A stretch of DNA of 64,000 nt from Acidovorax benzenivorans (GCF_028680575.1 NZ_JAPCKI010000004.1:62001-126000); one strand, 5' to 3'; shown: positions 7,607 to 17,242, counted from the stretch's first letter. Program-made: numbers and translations. The notes: a model not told the origin generated them from the sequence alone.

Positions 7607-8332
7607 TCACTCGCCCAGCAACTGCGGCAGCACAGTCGCCGATGCGCCGCGCAACACCACCTGCGCTACATCGTCCAGCGCACTGGGCGCCGGGTTGAGC
7701 ACTACCACCCGCGCCCCAGCGGAGCGCGCCTGGTGGGCCAGGCCCGCTGCCGGGTACACCGCCCCGGCCGTGCCCACCACCAGCATCAGGTCGCAACGGG
7801 CCACCGCCTGTTCGGCTGCGCCCAATGTGGCCGGCGGCAGGGACTCGCCAAACCACACCACGCCCGGGCGCACCAGGTTGCCGCAGCGGTCGCAGTACGG
7901 CGGGTGGCCTGCCACCGCATGGTCGATGTGGCAGCAGTGGCGCGGTGTGTTGAGCCAGCGGTTTTCAAAAATATCGCCATGCAGGTACAACACACCCGTG
8001 CTGCCCGCACGCTGGTGCAGGCCATCCACGTTCTGGGTGATAAGGGTGATCCGGTCAGGGTGACGGCGCTGAAAATCAGCCAGCGCCCCATGCCCGGAAT
8101 TGGGCAACACCCCCGCCAGCAGGTCGCGCCGGTACTGGTACCAGTCCCACACCCACTGTGGGTGGGCGCGAAAGCCCGCCTCGGTCGCCATGTCCTCAGG
8201 GCGGAACTGCGCCCAGTAGCCCGTCTGCGCGTCGCGGAAGGTAGGCACGCCCGATTCGGCGCTGACTCCGGCACCCGTCAGCACGGCCATACGCTGGCTT
8301 TGCCGGACCCAGGCTTTCACGGTGTCCAGCAT
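7607..8332 (-). CDS. NAD-dependent protein deacylase, SIR2 family (sirtuin)
   Basis: The 241-residue protein carries the full sirtuin set: GAGVSAESGVPTFRD (19-33), TQNVDGLHQRAG (99-110), catalytic His118 in YLHGD, a cysteine zinc site (Cys133/134 with CDRC at 147-150) and FGESLP. It removes acyl groups from lysine using NAD. Tyr65-x-x-Arg68 in DWYQYRRD matches the Tyr/Arg pair that in CobB and SIRT5 binds acidic acyl groups, so desuccinylation is predicted besides deacetylation. The ATG at 8332 has AAGG just upstream. It lies 34 bases after rlmB on the same strand and may be co-transcribed. Confidence 0.9.
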   Translation of the reverse strand: MLDTVKAWVRQSQRMAVLTGAGVSAESGVPTFRDAQTGYWAQFRPEDMATEAGFRAHPQWVWDWYQYRRDLLAGVLPNSGHGALADFQRRHPDRITLITQNVDGLHQRAGSTGVLYLHGDIFENRWLNTPRHCCHIDHAVAGHPPYCDRCGNLVRPGVVWFGESLPPATLGAAEQAVARCDLMLVVGTAGAVYPAAGLAHQARSAGARVVVLNPAPSALDDVAQVVLRGASATVLPQLLGE

Positions 8333-8366
8333 GGTGCCTTCGTTGATGGGGATGGCTGACCCTGAG

Positions 8367-9113
8367 TCAGGTCCGCTGACGCAAAGCCTCGTATAGGCAC
8401 ACACCGCTGGCCACCGAGACGTTCAGGCTTTCCACGGCGCCCTTCATGGGGATGCTAACCAGCTCGTCGCAGGTCTTGCGCGTGAGCTGGCGCATGCCGT
8501 CGCCCTCGGCGCCCAGCACCAGGGCCACGGGGCCTTTCAGATCGACCTGGTAAACGGTCTTGGGCGCATCGTCGCTGGTGCCGATGCACCAGATGTTGCG
8601 CTCCTTAAGTTCGTTCAGGGTGCGCGAGAGGTTGGTGACCATGAAATACGGCATGGTCTCGGCCGCACCGCTGGCCACCTTGGCCACGGTGGCGTTGATG
8701 CCCACGGCATGGTCCTTGGGCGCGATGACGGCATGGGCACCCGCGCCATCGGCCACACGCAGACAGGCGCCCAGGTTGTGCGGGTCGGTCACGCCATCCA
8801 GCACCAGCAGCAAGGGCTGCTCGATGCCTGCGGCTTCGAGGTTTTCCAGCAGCTCATCGAGCGAGGTGACCTGGGCCACGGGCTCTACCCGCGCGGCCAC
8901 GCCCTGGTGGCCGTGGCTGCCCGCCAGCTTGGCAATGCGCACGCTGTCGGCTTCGATGAGGCGGGCACCGGCCTCGCGGGCACGGTCGAGAAACTGGCGC
9001 ATGCGCGCATCGCGGCGCGTGGCTTCGTAGTAAATCTCGATGATGGATTGCGGCGCGGTCTTCAGACGCACGCCCACGGCGTGAAAGCCGAAGAGAACTT
9101 TGGGGCTGGACAT
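8367..9113 (-). CDS. rlmB: 23S rRNA (guanosine-2251-2'-O)-methyltransferase
   Basis: The 248-residue SpoU-class enzyme has an N-terminal substrate-binding domain (about 1-80, VLFGFHAV) and a C-terminal trefoil-knot SPOUT domain with [16 protein letters not shown] (motif 1), [11 protein letters not shown] (motif 2) and [19 protein letters not shown] (motif 3), which form the S-adenosylmethionine pocket. The length fits RlmB. It methylates G2251 in the peptidyl-transferase P loop. The start at 9113 is the first ATG. It is followed at 34 bases by the sirtuin gene. Confidence 0.93.
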   Translation of the reverse strand: MSSPKVLFGFHAVGVRLKTAPQSIIEIYYEATRRDARMRQFLDRAREAGARLIEADSVRIAKLAGSHGHQGVAARVEPVAQVTSLDELLENLEAAGIEQPLLLVLDGVTDPHNLGACLRVADGAGAHAVIAPKDHAVGINATVAKVASGAAETMPYFMVTNLSRTLNELKERNIWCIGTSDDAPKTVYQVDLKGPVALVLGAEGDGMRQLTRKTCDELVSIPMKGAVESLNVSVASGVCLYEALRQRT

Positions 9114-9150
9114 GGGGGGATTATCCGCTGGGCGCGGCCTACTCCCTCAG

Positions 9151-9217
9151 GATACTATCAATTTCATAGCTGCTTGCGCATGTTTCACTAGCGCCTGCAG
9201 CCAAAAACGCTCAAAAA
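9151..9217. repeat. Intergenic repeat, copy 3 (diverged hairpin)
   Basis: Starts GATACTATCAATTTCATAGCTGC and ends CAGCCAAAAACGCTCAAAA, the typical right end of the family. The central stem is degenerate (TTGCGCATG...TAGCGCC). It fills the gap between rlmB and the ABC ATPase gene and may influence the rlmB upstream region. Confidence 0.7.
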
Positions 9218-9229
9218 CCAGCCACCCAC

Positions 9230-9931
<702 letters not shown>

Positions 9932-9946
9932 GAAAGGCTCTTTACT

Positions 9947-10624
9947 TTGATTCGCAATCTGCAGCAACGGCGCCACTTTATCCTGAGCGCATCTATCGGC
10001 CTGGTGGTGGGGCTTTGTGTGCCCACGGCCTTCGCGCAGGCCACCGCCAAGGCCGGGGCTGTGCGCCCGCCGGTGATTCTGGTGCTGGGGGATTCGCTCA
10101 GTGCCGAATACGGTCTGGCGCGGGGCACCGGCTGGGTGGCCCTGCTGGAAAAACAATTGGCGCAGGACAAGCTCGCCGCCACCGTGGTCAATGCCAGCGT
10201 GAGCGGCGAAACCACCTCGGGCGGCCGCTCACGCCTGGCTGCGCTGCTGACGCAGTACAAGCCCAGCCATGTGGTGATCGAACTGGGGGGCAATGATGCC
10301 CTGCGCGGTCTACCGCTCAAGAACACCGAAGAGAACCTGACCTGGATGACCCAGACGGCACAAAAGGCCGGGGCCAAGGTCTTGCTGGTGGGCATGCAGG
10401 TGCCGCCCAACTATGGCACCGACTACGCCAACAAGTTTGCGGGCCTGTTCACGACGGTGGCGCAGGCCCACAAGGCGGCTGTGGTGCCATTTTTCTTGAA
10501 AGGGGTAGCTGACGGGCCAGACCCGACCCGCCAGTTCCAGCCTGATCGCATCCACCCGCGCGCAGAAGCGCATCCGCAAATGCTGGCCAACGTGTGGCCG
10601 GAGCTGAAAAAGCTGCTGCGTTAA
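9947..10624 (+). CDS. tesA: Periplasmic GDSL-type arylesterase / acyl-CoA thioesterase I
   Basis: The 225-residue SGNH hydrolase shows block I LVLGDSLSAEYG (Ser), block II glycine in NASVSGETTSGG, block III GGNDALRG and block V DRIHP (Asp/His). The TTG at 9947 is chosen: GAAAGG at 9932-9937 is nine bases upstream, and this start gives a clean signal peptide (MIRNLQQRRHFILSASIGL, ending AFAQA). No in-frame ATG exists before block I. It hydrolyses acyl thioesters and aryl esters in the periplasm. Its start is back to back with the ABC ATPase gene, the arrangement seen in E. coli. The stop is 15 bases from that of the next, convergent gene. Confidence 0.92.
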   Translation: MIRNLQQRRHFILSASIGLVVGLCVPTAFAQATAKAGAVRPPVILVLGDSLSAEYGLARGTGWVALLEKQLAQDKLAATVVNASVSGETTSGGRSRLAALLTQYKPSHVVIELGGNDALRGLPLKNTEENLTWMTQTAQKAGAKVLLVGMQVPPNYGTDYANKFAGLFTTVAQAHKAAVVPFFLKGVADGPDPTRQFQPDRIHPRAEAHPQMLANVWPELKKLLR

Positions 10625-10639
10625 AACGCAGCCGAGGCG

Positions 10640-10831
10640 TCAGGCGCCCGTAGCGCCCGCAGGCTGCTCGGGAGTCCCGGCTTCGCCTGCTGGCTGGTCA
10701 TCAGCGGGCTGGTCACCACCCTGCGGATCGTCCGGCCTGCGCTGTGTTTTGGACCTCAGCTTCTCTTCCTTTTTTTTCTTTTTGGCGAGTTCGCGCTGGC
10801 GTTTTTCGTATCCGTAGTTGGGTGTTGCCAA
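10640..10831 (-). CDS. Conserved small basic protein with lysine run (63 aa)
   Basis: A TTG at 10831 preceded by AGGAAG eight bases upstream starts a 63-residue protein, MATPNYGYEKRQRELAKKKK and onward. The first half is highly charged and predicted helical, with five consecutive lysines near residues 17-21; the second half is a disordered Asp/Gln/Pro/Gly-rich tail. I recall similar short TPNYGxEKRQ proteins in other Burkholderiales, with no known role; nucleic-acid or ribosome binding is only a guess from charge. It lies 47 bases after the DUF2189 gene on the same strand. Confidence 0.65.
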   Translation of the reverse strand: MATPNYGYEKRQRELAKKKKKEEKLRSKTQRRPDDPQGGDQPADDQPAGEAGTPEQPAGATGA

Positions 10832-10878
10832 GGTAATTGCTTCCTGAAGTTGAGACTCACTGTAACAGCATGGGGGTT

Positions 10879-11748
10879 TCAGGCCCCCGCCGGGTTGCGT
10901 TGCAGCGGGATGACAGAGGCACGGTACGCATGCCAGCTGGCAAAGCCCAACACCGGCCCCGCCAGCACCAGACCCACCCCCCAAAACCACAACGAGGCTG
11001 CCACGATGAGGGTAATCAACGCCCCCCACAGCAGCATGACTCCGGTGTTTTCGATCACCACACGCATGCTGGTGATGCCTGCGGTCAACGCGTCGGTGTC
11101 GCGGTCCAGGATCATGGGGATGGACACCACGGACGTGGAAAACACCAGCGCCGCAAACACGCCGCCCACCACCATATATACCGCCACAAAGCTCCAGTTT
11201 TGTGGGTTGAACACCGCCTGCAGCACACCGGTGGTTGATGGCATGCCAGTGTTGAAAAACACAGCAAACACCACCAACGACGCCCGACCCCACAGCAACT
11301 CCAGCACCACGAGCACCAACACCAGCATGCCCATGCTGCCCATATGGCTGTCCCAGCAGGTGAGCGACTCGCTCAGCGCGGGTTGCAGGCCCGCCTCGCG
11401 TCGGCGGCTGGTGTCGTACAGCCCCATGGCCAGAAACGGCCCCACCAGAAGGCAGCCGCTGGCGAGCGACATGGTGTATTCGGGCCGTGTGCGGAACACC
11501 CAGCCCAGCACCACCGCCATGACCCAAAAGCACACGCCGTAGAACAAGGCGATGCCCGGCGCAGCGCGCACATCCTTCAGGCCGCGCTGCAGCCACCGAA
11601 AAGGGTCGGCCAGGTGCAGCGACTGCAGCTGGACGGGCTGCGCGGTCTGGGCCTTCACGCGGTCGGCGATGGCCTCGGCGTGTTGGGATTCCGATGGGTC
11701 CGGCGCGCTCAATGCGTCCGGCGCGGGCTTGGAAGATGTCACGGTCAT
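10879..11748 (-). CDS. DUF2189 family integral membrane protein
   Basis: The 289-residue protein has a soluble N-terminus (1-65), then about six hydrophobic segments, beginning with FYGVCFWVMAVVLGWVF. The stretches HLADPFRWLQRGLKDVRAAPGIALFYG and VSIPMILDRDTDALTAGITSMRVVIEN are characteristic of DUF2189 proteins. No catalytic motif is visible. Members often occur near respiratory or redox genes, but the role is unknown. It is followed by a small basic protein gene and preceded, after 102 bases, by the lyase gene on the same strand. Confidence 0.8.
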   Translation of the reverse strand: MTVTSSKPAPDALSAPDPSESQHAEAIADRVKAQTAQPVQLQSLHLADPFRWLQRGLKDVRAAPGIALFYGVCFWVMAVVLGWVFRTRPEYTMSLASGCLLVGPFLAMGLYDTSRRREAGLQPALSESLTCWDSHMGSMGMLVLVLVVLELLWGRASLVVFAVFFNTGMPSTTGVLQAVFNPQNWSFVAVYMVVGGVFAALVFSTSVVSIPMILDRDTDALTAGITSMRVVIENTGVMLLWGALITLIVAASLWFWGVGLVLAGPVLGFASWHAYRASVIPLQRNPAGA

Positions 11749-11850
11749 TCCGCCACACTAAGCCCGCGGCCCCGGCAGCGCCACTGAGGAAAGCCCGTAT
11801 CCCGCGCAGATTCCAACGGCAGTGGGCAGTGCCAGACCCGCCCCGTGGGC

Positions 11851-13080
11851 TCAACCTGGGGTGAAGGCGTGCTCCATGGCCTGTTGCAAATCGCGCCGCA
11901 GATCCTCCACCGCCTCCAGGCCGATCGAAAACCGCACCAGCGTGCCCGGCTTCAAATGGGCAGGTGGGCGGCTGCGCATGCTGGCGATGTTGTAGGGCAC
12001 AACCAGGCTCATGGGGCCACCCCAGCTGTAGCCCAGCTTGAACAAACGCAGACCGTCACAGAACGCATCCACCTGTTGCTGCGTGTAGCGGGCGTCGATC
12101 ATTACGCTGAACAGGCCCGCTGCCAGCCCCTGCCCGCCCTGCGCGGCACCGCACAAAGCCTTCCAGTGCGCGTGGCCGGGGGCGCCTTCCAGCGCGGGGT
12201 GCAGCACCTGCGCAATGGCTGACTGCTGCTGCAACCAACGCGCCAGGTCGCGGGCGGCGTCATCGTGGGCACGGTAGCGCAGGCCGATGCTGGGCAGCGC
12301 GCGCAGCACGGCCTCGGCGTCGTTGGCGCCCACCCCCAGGCCCAGCCGCATGTGCGTGAGCTTGATCTTCATGTGCAGGCCCGGGTCGCGCGTGATGACG
12401 CTGCCCATGAGCACGTCGCCTCCGCCGCTCGGGTACTTGGTGAGCGCATGGGCCGAGATGTCCACGCCCAGGCTGCCGTCGCCCGTCAGGTCAAACGGCG
12501 CAAATGCCAGGCCCGCACCCCAGGTGTTGTCCAGCGCGGTCGTCACGCCCCGATCACGGCAGATGCGCACCTGCTCGCACAGGTCCGGAAACTCCATGCT
12601 GACAGAGCCCGGAGCCTCCAGCCAGACCAGCCGGGTAGCTGGCGTGATGCGGGCGGCAAGGTCAGCCGGGTCCAAGGGGTCGTAAAACACATGGGTGATG
12701 CCAAACCGGGCGAGTTCGCCATTGGCCAGGTCTTTGCCAGGCCCGTAGGCGTTGTCCGGGATCAGCACCTCGTCGCCGGGCTTGAGCAGTGCCAAACCCA
12801 CATTGGCAATGGCGGCCAGTCCACTGGGCACCAACACACACTGCAGGCCGCCCTCCAGCGCACACAGGCGCTCCTCCAGGATGAAGGTCGTGGGCGTGCC
12901 GTGCAACCCGTAGGTGTAGCCGCTTTTGTCCTTCCACTCGCGCGAGCGCATGGCCGCGACGTTGGGGAAGATGACCGTGGAGGCCTTGAACACCCCCTGC
13001 TGGGGGGCTACAAACCCGGCCGGAGGTAGGTAGTCGTGGTGGACGATGCGGGTGGCAAGATCAATGTCGTGGTCTTTCAT
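11851..13080 (-). CDS. metC: Cys/Met-metabolism PLP enzyme, cystathionine beta-lyase type
   Basis: About 409 residues, fold-type I PLP enzyme of the trans-sulfuration family. Landmarks are GYTYGLHGTPTTFILEERLCALEGG (phosphate contacts and family start), VPSGLAAIANV, LVWLEAPGSVSMEFPD, ALDNTWGAGLAF (Asp pairing with the pyridine nitrogen) and the PLP lysine in SAHALTKYPSGGGDVLMG. The SV-x-MEFPD variant and overall pattern fit cystathionine beta-lyase, which makes homocysteine, but gamma-lyases of this family are hard to separate by eye. Two in-frame ATGs (13089 and 13080) are possible; neither has a good ribosome site. Confidence 0.82.
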   Translation of the reverse strand: MKDHDIDLATRIVHHDYLPPAGFVAPQQGVFKASTVIFPNVAAMRSREWKDKSGYTYGLHGTPTTFILEERLCALEGGLQCVLVPSGLAAIANVGLALLKPGDEVLIPDNAYGPGKDLANGELARFGITHVFYDPLDPADLAARITPATRLVWLEAPGSVSMEFPDLCEQVRICRDRGVTTALDNTWGAGLAFAPFDLTGDGSLGVDISAHALTKYPSGGGDVLMGSVITRDPGLHMKIKLTHMRLGLGVGANDAEAVLRALPSIGLRYRAHDDAARDLARWLQQQSAIAQVLHPALEGAPGHAHWKALCGAAQGGQGLAAGLFSVMIDARYTQQQVDAFCDGLRLFKLGYSWGGPMSLVVPYNIASMRSRPPAHLKPGTLVRFSIGLEAVEDLRRDLQQAMEHAFTPG

Positions 13081-13180
13081 GCCAACCATGGTAGCGCGCC
13101 GCTCGGGGCGACCCCGGCGGCGCGTAGGTATCGGCCATCAGGGCTTGGGCGGCATGCACCGCGCGCCCTGTGGGTCTGCA

Positions 13181-13678
13181 TCAACCCGCCGTCACGACCA
13201 GTTGGTTGTTCACCGAGGTCACGCCATTCACGCCCTTGGCAATGGTTTCGGCACGGTCGCGGGCCACCGTGGAGGGTGCGGGCCCGTTCAGGGTGACTTT
13301 GCCATTGACGGTGTCCACATTGATCTTGACAGCGCTCAGGTCAGGGTCCTTGGCCAGGCCTGCGCTCACCTGGGCGGTGATGGAAGCGTCGTCCATCACG
13401 CCCTTGGCCGTGTTGGCGGCTTGCTTGGCGGAGGCTTCGGCACTGGCCGCGCCCTGGTCCACTTTGGTTTCTGCGCTCTGCATGGCGCCTTCGGCCTTCA
13501 CGCGGGCCTCGGCGGCGGCCTGCTCGGTCTTTTCGACGGCAGAGTCCAGGCGCTGGCCCACGGTGGGCTCCTCGGTCTTGTTGCAGGCGGCCAGCCCCAG
13601 AGCCAGGGCACTCACGGCCAGGATGCTGGCAATGCGATGTGCGGGACGATCGATCAGATTGAGATTGTGCAAATTCAT
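13181..13678 (-). CDS. BON-domain lipoprotein
   Basis: The 165-residue protein has a lipoprotein signal peptide ending in a lipobox LGLAAC (Cys about residue 32). An alanine-rich helical segment follows (EQAAAEARVKAEGAMQSAET, roughly 48-95), then a BON domain at the C-terminus with DASITAQVSAGLAKDPDLSAVKINVDTVNGKVTLNG and GVTSVNNQLVV. BON domains bind membranes or help maintain the outer envelope (compare OsmY and YraP). The start at 13678 has AAGGAG at good spacing. It is divergent from the SulP gene with 145 bases between. Confidence 0.85.
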   Translation of the reverse strand: MNLHNLNLIDRPAHRIASILAVSALALGLAACNKTEEPTVGQRLDSAVEKTEQAAAEARVKAEGAMQSAETKVDQGAASAEASAKQAANTAKGVMDDASITAQVSAGLAKDPDLSAVKINVDTVNGKVTLNGPAPSTVARDRAETIAKGVNGVTSVNNQLVVTAG

Positions 13679-13823
13679 GCGGTGACTCCTTGCGGTTAAG
13701 AGATGGGCAAACTGTAGGCAGCCGGCCACGGCTCGCGGGTCGGACACCACCGAAGTGTTTGTAGGACGGAGGCGCCAGCCAGGCACCGGCCGCAGCACCA
13801 GCAAGGCGGGCGACAATTGGGGC

Positions 13824-15512
13824 ATGACCGTGTCTTCGCTCGCCCGCTGGTTTCCCTTTCTGAAATGGCCCCGTCCTGACCGACAACTGCTCAAAGGCGA
13901 GTTCTGGGCAGGCATGACGGTAGGGCTGATGCTGGTGCCTCAGGGCGTGGCCTACGCGGCGCTGGCAGGCATGCCGTTGGTCACTGGCATCTACGCATCC
14001 CTGATTCCGGCGCTGGTCGCCGTGTTGTTCAGCTCCTCCACCCGGCTGGGGGTGGGGCCCACGGCGCTCACCAGTTTGCTGATCGGCGCATCACTCACCG
14101 GCCTGGCCGAGCCGGGCAGCGCGCAGTGGGTGGCCCTGGCGGCATGGATGGCCCTGCTGTCGGGTCTGCTGCAGATGGTGATGGGCATGGCGCGTTTTGG
14201 CTGGCTGCTCAACCTCGTGACCTCGCCTGTGCTCAATGGTTTTACGCAGGCGGCGGCGCTGCTGATCCTGGGGTCGCAGCTGGGTGCACTCACCGGGCTG
14301 CGGGCCGCAGACTGGGGCGCGCTGCTGTCCACGCCATCGCCCGGCCTGTTTGACCTGACGGCAGCGGGCTTCGGCCTGGGCAGTCTGGCACTGCTGATGC
14401 TGGCGCGCCGCGTTTTGCCCCAGTTTCCGGCAGCCATCGTAGTGGTGGGCGCTGCGGGCACTTTGAGCTGGGCCTTGGGCTATGCCGACGCTGGTGGTGC
14501 AGTGGTGGGTACCTTGCCATCGGGCTTGCCAGCGCCCTACTGGCCGGGCGCCCTGCCCTGGTCCAGCTTCAGCGCACTGGTCATGCCCGTGCTGGTGGTG
14601 ACGCTGGTGAGTTTTCTGGAGACCGCATCGAGCGCCAAGGTGGAGAGCCAACGCTCCAAAGAGCAATGGAACGAAAACCAGGACCTGATCGGCCAGGGCC
14701 TGGCCAAGATCAGCAGCGGCCTGTGCGGCAGTTTTGCCACGAGTGCGTCGTTTTCACGCTCGGCCATCAACCTCTATGCCGGTGCCAAGACGGGCTGGGC
14801 CACACTGTTTGCGATCAGCCTGGTGCTGGTCGTGCTGCTGTGGCTGACGCCCGCGCTGTACCACGTCCCGCAGTCGGTGCTGGCGGCGGTGGTGGTCACG
14901 GCCGTCACCAGCCTCATCAAGCCGGGCACCCTGCTGCGGCTGTGGCGGGTGTCGCGGGTAGAGGCCGTGATCAGCGGCGTCACCTTTGCCCTGACCCTGG
15001 CCACGGCCCCGCGCATGTACTGGGGCGTGCTGGTGGGCTTGTTGATGAACCTGAGCCACTTTTTGTACCAGCGACTGCACCCGCGCATCATTGAAGTGGG
15101 TCTGCACCCCGACGGAAGCCTGCGCGACCGGCACCTGTGGAACCTGCCGCCCCTGGCGCCCCGGCTGCTGGCGCTGCGCATGGACGCGGAGCTGGACTTT
15201 GCCTCTGCCAGTGCCCTGGAGCGGCGCGTGACCGAACATCTGGCCGCCCACCCCGAGGTCGTGCACCTGTGCCTGCTGGCGCAGCCCATCAACCGCATCG
15301 ATGTGACCGGCGTGGAGACCTTCGCCCAGTTGCTGGCGCAGATGGAACTGCGGGGCGGCACCCTGCATCTGAGCGGCCTGAAGCTGCCCGCTGAGCAGGT
15401 GCTGCGTCAGGCCGGACTGCTGAAACTGGGGCCTGGGCTGGCCATGTACCGTACCGACGCCGACACTTTGGTGGCATTGCAGCAGCTTCCCGAGCCCGTG
15501 GCCAGGGCATAG
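13824..15512 (+). CDS. SulP/SLC26-family anion permease with STAS domain
   Basis: The 562-residue protein begins with the SulP hallmark GEFWAGMTVGLMLVPQGVAYAALAGMPLVTGIYAS, followed by about 12-14 membrane segments to residue 430. The sequence ETASSAKVESQRSKEQWNENQDLIGQGLAKISSGL is the conserved SulP segment around TM8. Residues from about 440 form a cytoplasmic STAS domain (RIDVTGVETFAQLL). It probably carries sulfate, bicarbonate or a dicarboxylate with H+ or Na+; the substrate cannot be read. The ATG at 13824 fits the usual family start. The 78 bases after it show no gene. Confidence 0.88.
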   Translation: MTVSSLARWFPFLKWPRPDRQLLKGEFWAGMTVGLMLVPQGVAYAALAGMPLVTGIYASLIPALVAVLFSSSTRLGVGPTALTSLLIGASLTGLAEPGSAQWVALAAWMALLSGLLQMVMGMARFGWLLNLVTSPVLNGFTQAAALLILGSQLGALTGLRAADWGALLSTPSPGLFDLTAAGFGLGSLALLMLARRVLPQFPAAIVVVGAAGTLSWALGYADAGGAVVGTLPSGLPAPYWPGALPWSSFSALVMPVLVVTLVSFLETASSAKVESQRSKEQWNENQDLIGQGLAKISSGLCGSFATSASFSRSAINLYAGAKTGWATLFAISLVLVVLLWLTPALYHVPQSVLAAVVVTAVTSLIKPGTLLRLWRVSRVEAVISGVTFALTLATAPRMYWGVLVGLLMNLSHFLYQRLHPRIIEVGLHPDGSLRDRHLWNLPPLAPRLLALRMDAELDFASASALERRVTEHLAAHPEVVHLCLLAQPINRIDVTGVETFAQLLAQMELRGGTLHLSGLKLPAEQVLRQAGLLKLGPGLAMYRTDADTLVALQQLPEPVARA

Positions 15513-15591
15513 ACCGGGTTTCACCTACGCCGCGCACGCCTTACGTTGGCCCTGTTTTTGCTGACGCACTGGTACACTTGTCCAACTCTCC

Positions 15592-16377
15592 TTGTTCCAA
15601 TTTGTGTCTGACTCTGCGGCCTCTCATCTGGTAGATCTGCGCGACCTTCGCCTGGATACTGCCCACGCTCTGGTGGCTCAGGCCGGCGGTAGCGAGGCAG
15701 CACTGCACCGCGAGGTGCCTTCTCTGTATCTGCAGGGTCTGATAGACGGCCTGTGCGAGCTGTCGCTCAAAGACCCTCTCACTGGCTTGGCCAACCGCAG
15801 GCATTTCCGCGCGGTGCTGGAACGCGAGATCGATCGGGTGACACGCTCGGGCGAAGCGGCCCTGCTGCTGATGCTGGACATCGACCACTTCAAAAAGGTG
15901 AACGACACCCACGGCCACCTGGCCGGTGACGTGGTGCTGCAGTCGGTGGCCCGCACGCTCAGCGCTTGTGTGCGCCCCATGGACACCCTGGCGCGCTATG
16001 GCGGTGAAGAATTTGCCGTGGTGCTCCCCGCCTGCCAGGCCGCCTTTGGCCGGGTGGTGGCAGAACGCATCCGGCGTGCGGTGGCCAACACGCCCATCCG
16101 TATCTCCCCCACGGTGGAACTGAACGTCACAGTGAGCATCGGAGGTGCTTTTGCGATGCAATGGATCCGGTCCACCACATTGCTGTGGACCGACCGGGCT
16201 GACCACCAGCTCTACCAGGCCAAGACGTCGGGCCGCAACCGCGTCAGCATCGAGGAGCAACCCGACAGCACCGTCAGTGCCGAAGAGAAAAGCCTGTTGT
16301 TTGGCCCGCTCTACACCCCCTCGGGTTGGGGCGACCTGCCTCCACTGGACCCCAACCCAACAGGCAGCGCCTACTGA
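15592..16377 (+). CDS. GGDEF-domain diguanylate cyclase
   Basis: The 261-residue soluble protein has a short N-terminal region (about 1-60) and a GGDEF domain: DPLTGLANRRHF, LDIDHFKKVNDTHGHLAGD and the active-site loop RYGGEEF. An inhibitory RxxD site is present five residues upstream of the loop (RPMD-TLARY-GGEEF), so product inhibition by c-di-GMP is expected. No ATG exists before the domain. A TTG at 15592 is used here, and a GTG at 15604 is equally possible. It is followed after 7 bases by a MinD/FlhG-like ATPase, suggesting one operon linking c-di-GMP with polar or flagellar placement. Confidence 0.85.
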   Translation: MFQFVSDSAASHLVDLRDLRLDTAHALVAQAGGSEAALHREVPSLYLQGLIDGLCELSLKDPLTGLANRRHFRAVLEREIDRVTRSGEAALLLMLDIDHFKKVNDTHGHLAGDVVLQSVARTLSACVRPMDTLARYGGEEFAVVLPACQAAFGRVVAERIRRAVANTPIRISPTVELNVTVSIGGAFAMQWIRSTTLLWTDRADHQLYQAKTSGRNRVSIEEQPDSTVSAEEKSLLFGPLYTPSGWGDLPPLDPNPTGSAY

Positions 16378-16384
16378 AAGTTAG

Positions 16385-17242
16385 ATGATGAGCGACGCGC
16401 TGTCCCCCCAACCCACTACGCCTGCAGCCCCTGCAGGTCCTGCCACACCCCTGGCTTCCGCCACACACGGCGCACGCATCATTGCGGTGACCAGCGGCAA
16501 GGGCGGTGTGGGCAAAACTTTTGTATCGGCCAACCTGGCCGCCGCCCTCACCCGCCGGGGCCAGCGCGTGCTGGTGCTGGACGCCGACCTGGGCCTGGCC
16601 AACCTGGACGTGGTGCTGAACCTGCACCCCAAGATCACCCTGCACGATGTGTTCACCGGCAAGGCCGCGCTGGATGACGCCGTCATCACTGCCCCCGGTG
16701 GCTTTGACGTGCTGCTGGCGGGCTCGGGCATGGTGGAGTATTCGCGGCTGACGCCTGAGGTGCGCAATCAGTTCCTGAACGTGATCCAGGCCCTCACACC
16801 ACGCTACGACGTGGTGCTGCTCGACACCGGCGCCGGTATCTCCGACGTGGTGCTGTTCTCCGTGTCATTGGCCTCCGAGGTGCTGATCGTGGCCACGCCC
16901 GAGCCCACCTCGCTCACCGACGCCTATGCTGCCATCAAGGTGCTGGCCATGCAGCAAAAGCGTCAGCATGTGCGCATGGTCATCAACCAGGCCGCACGCC
17001 CGGGTGACGGCCGCGCCATCACCAGCCAGCTGCAGCAGGTGCTCGACCGCTTTGTCAGCACCGAGTCCGGCCGCCCCATGCGCCTGATCCACATGGGCGA
17101 CATCCCGGCCGACCCCTCGGTGCGTGACGCCGTGATGCGCCGCCAGTTGCTGCTGCTGCAGACTCCCGGCTGCCCCGCAGCACTGGCCATTGCCCAGTTG
17201 GCCAACAAGATCGAGTCCACGCTGCTGTCGCCCGCGGCCTGA
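16385..17242 (+). CDS. MinD/ParA-family ATPase, FlhG (FleN)-like
   Basis: The 285-residue P-loop ATPase has a deviant Walker A GKGGVGKT (about 38-45), DADLGLANLDVVLNLHP, LHDVFTG and Walker B-like VVLLDTGAGISDVVLF with ATPEPTSLTDAYAAIK. This pattern is closest to FlhG/FleN (YlxH), which control flagellar number and interact with regulators, rather than to MinD of division (no obvious C-terminal amphipathic helix). No flagellar gene is nearby. It follows a diguanylate cyclase by 7 bases. Two tandem ATGs (16385 and 16388) are available. The transcript probably ends at the hairpin at 17294. Confidence 0.8.
   Translation: MMSDALSPQPTTPAAPAGPATPLASATHGARIIAVTSGKGGVGKTFVSANLAAALTRRGQRVLVLDADLGLANLDVVLNLHPKITLHDVFTGKAALDDAVITAPGGFDVLLAGSGMVEYSRLTPEVRNQFLNVIQALTPRYDVVLLDTGAGISDVVLFSVSLASEVLIVATPEPTSLTDAYAAIKVLAMQQKRQHVRMVINQAARPGDGRAITSQLQQVLDRFVSTESGRPMRLIHMGDIPADPSVRDAVMRRQLLLLQTPGCPAALAIAQLANKIESTLLSPAA

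Noticed and set aside
10640-11854. One 404-codon minus-strand gene covering the DUF2189 region and the small basic protein
   Set aside because: Only its last 63 codons look real; the rest is out of frame with the DUF2189 membrane protein.
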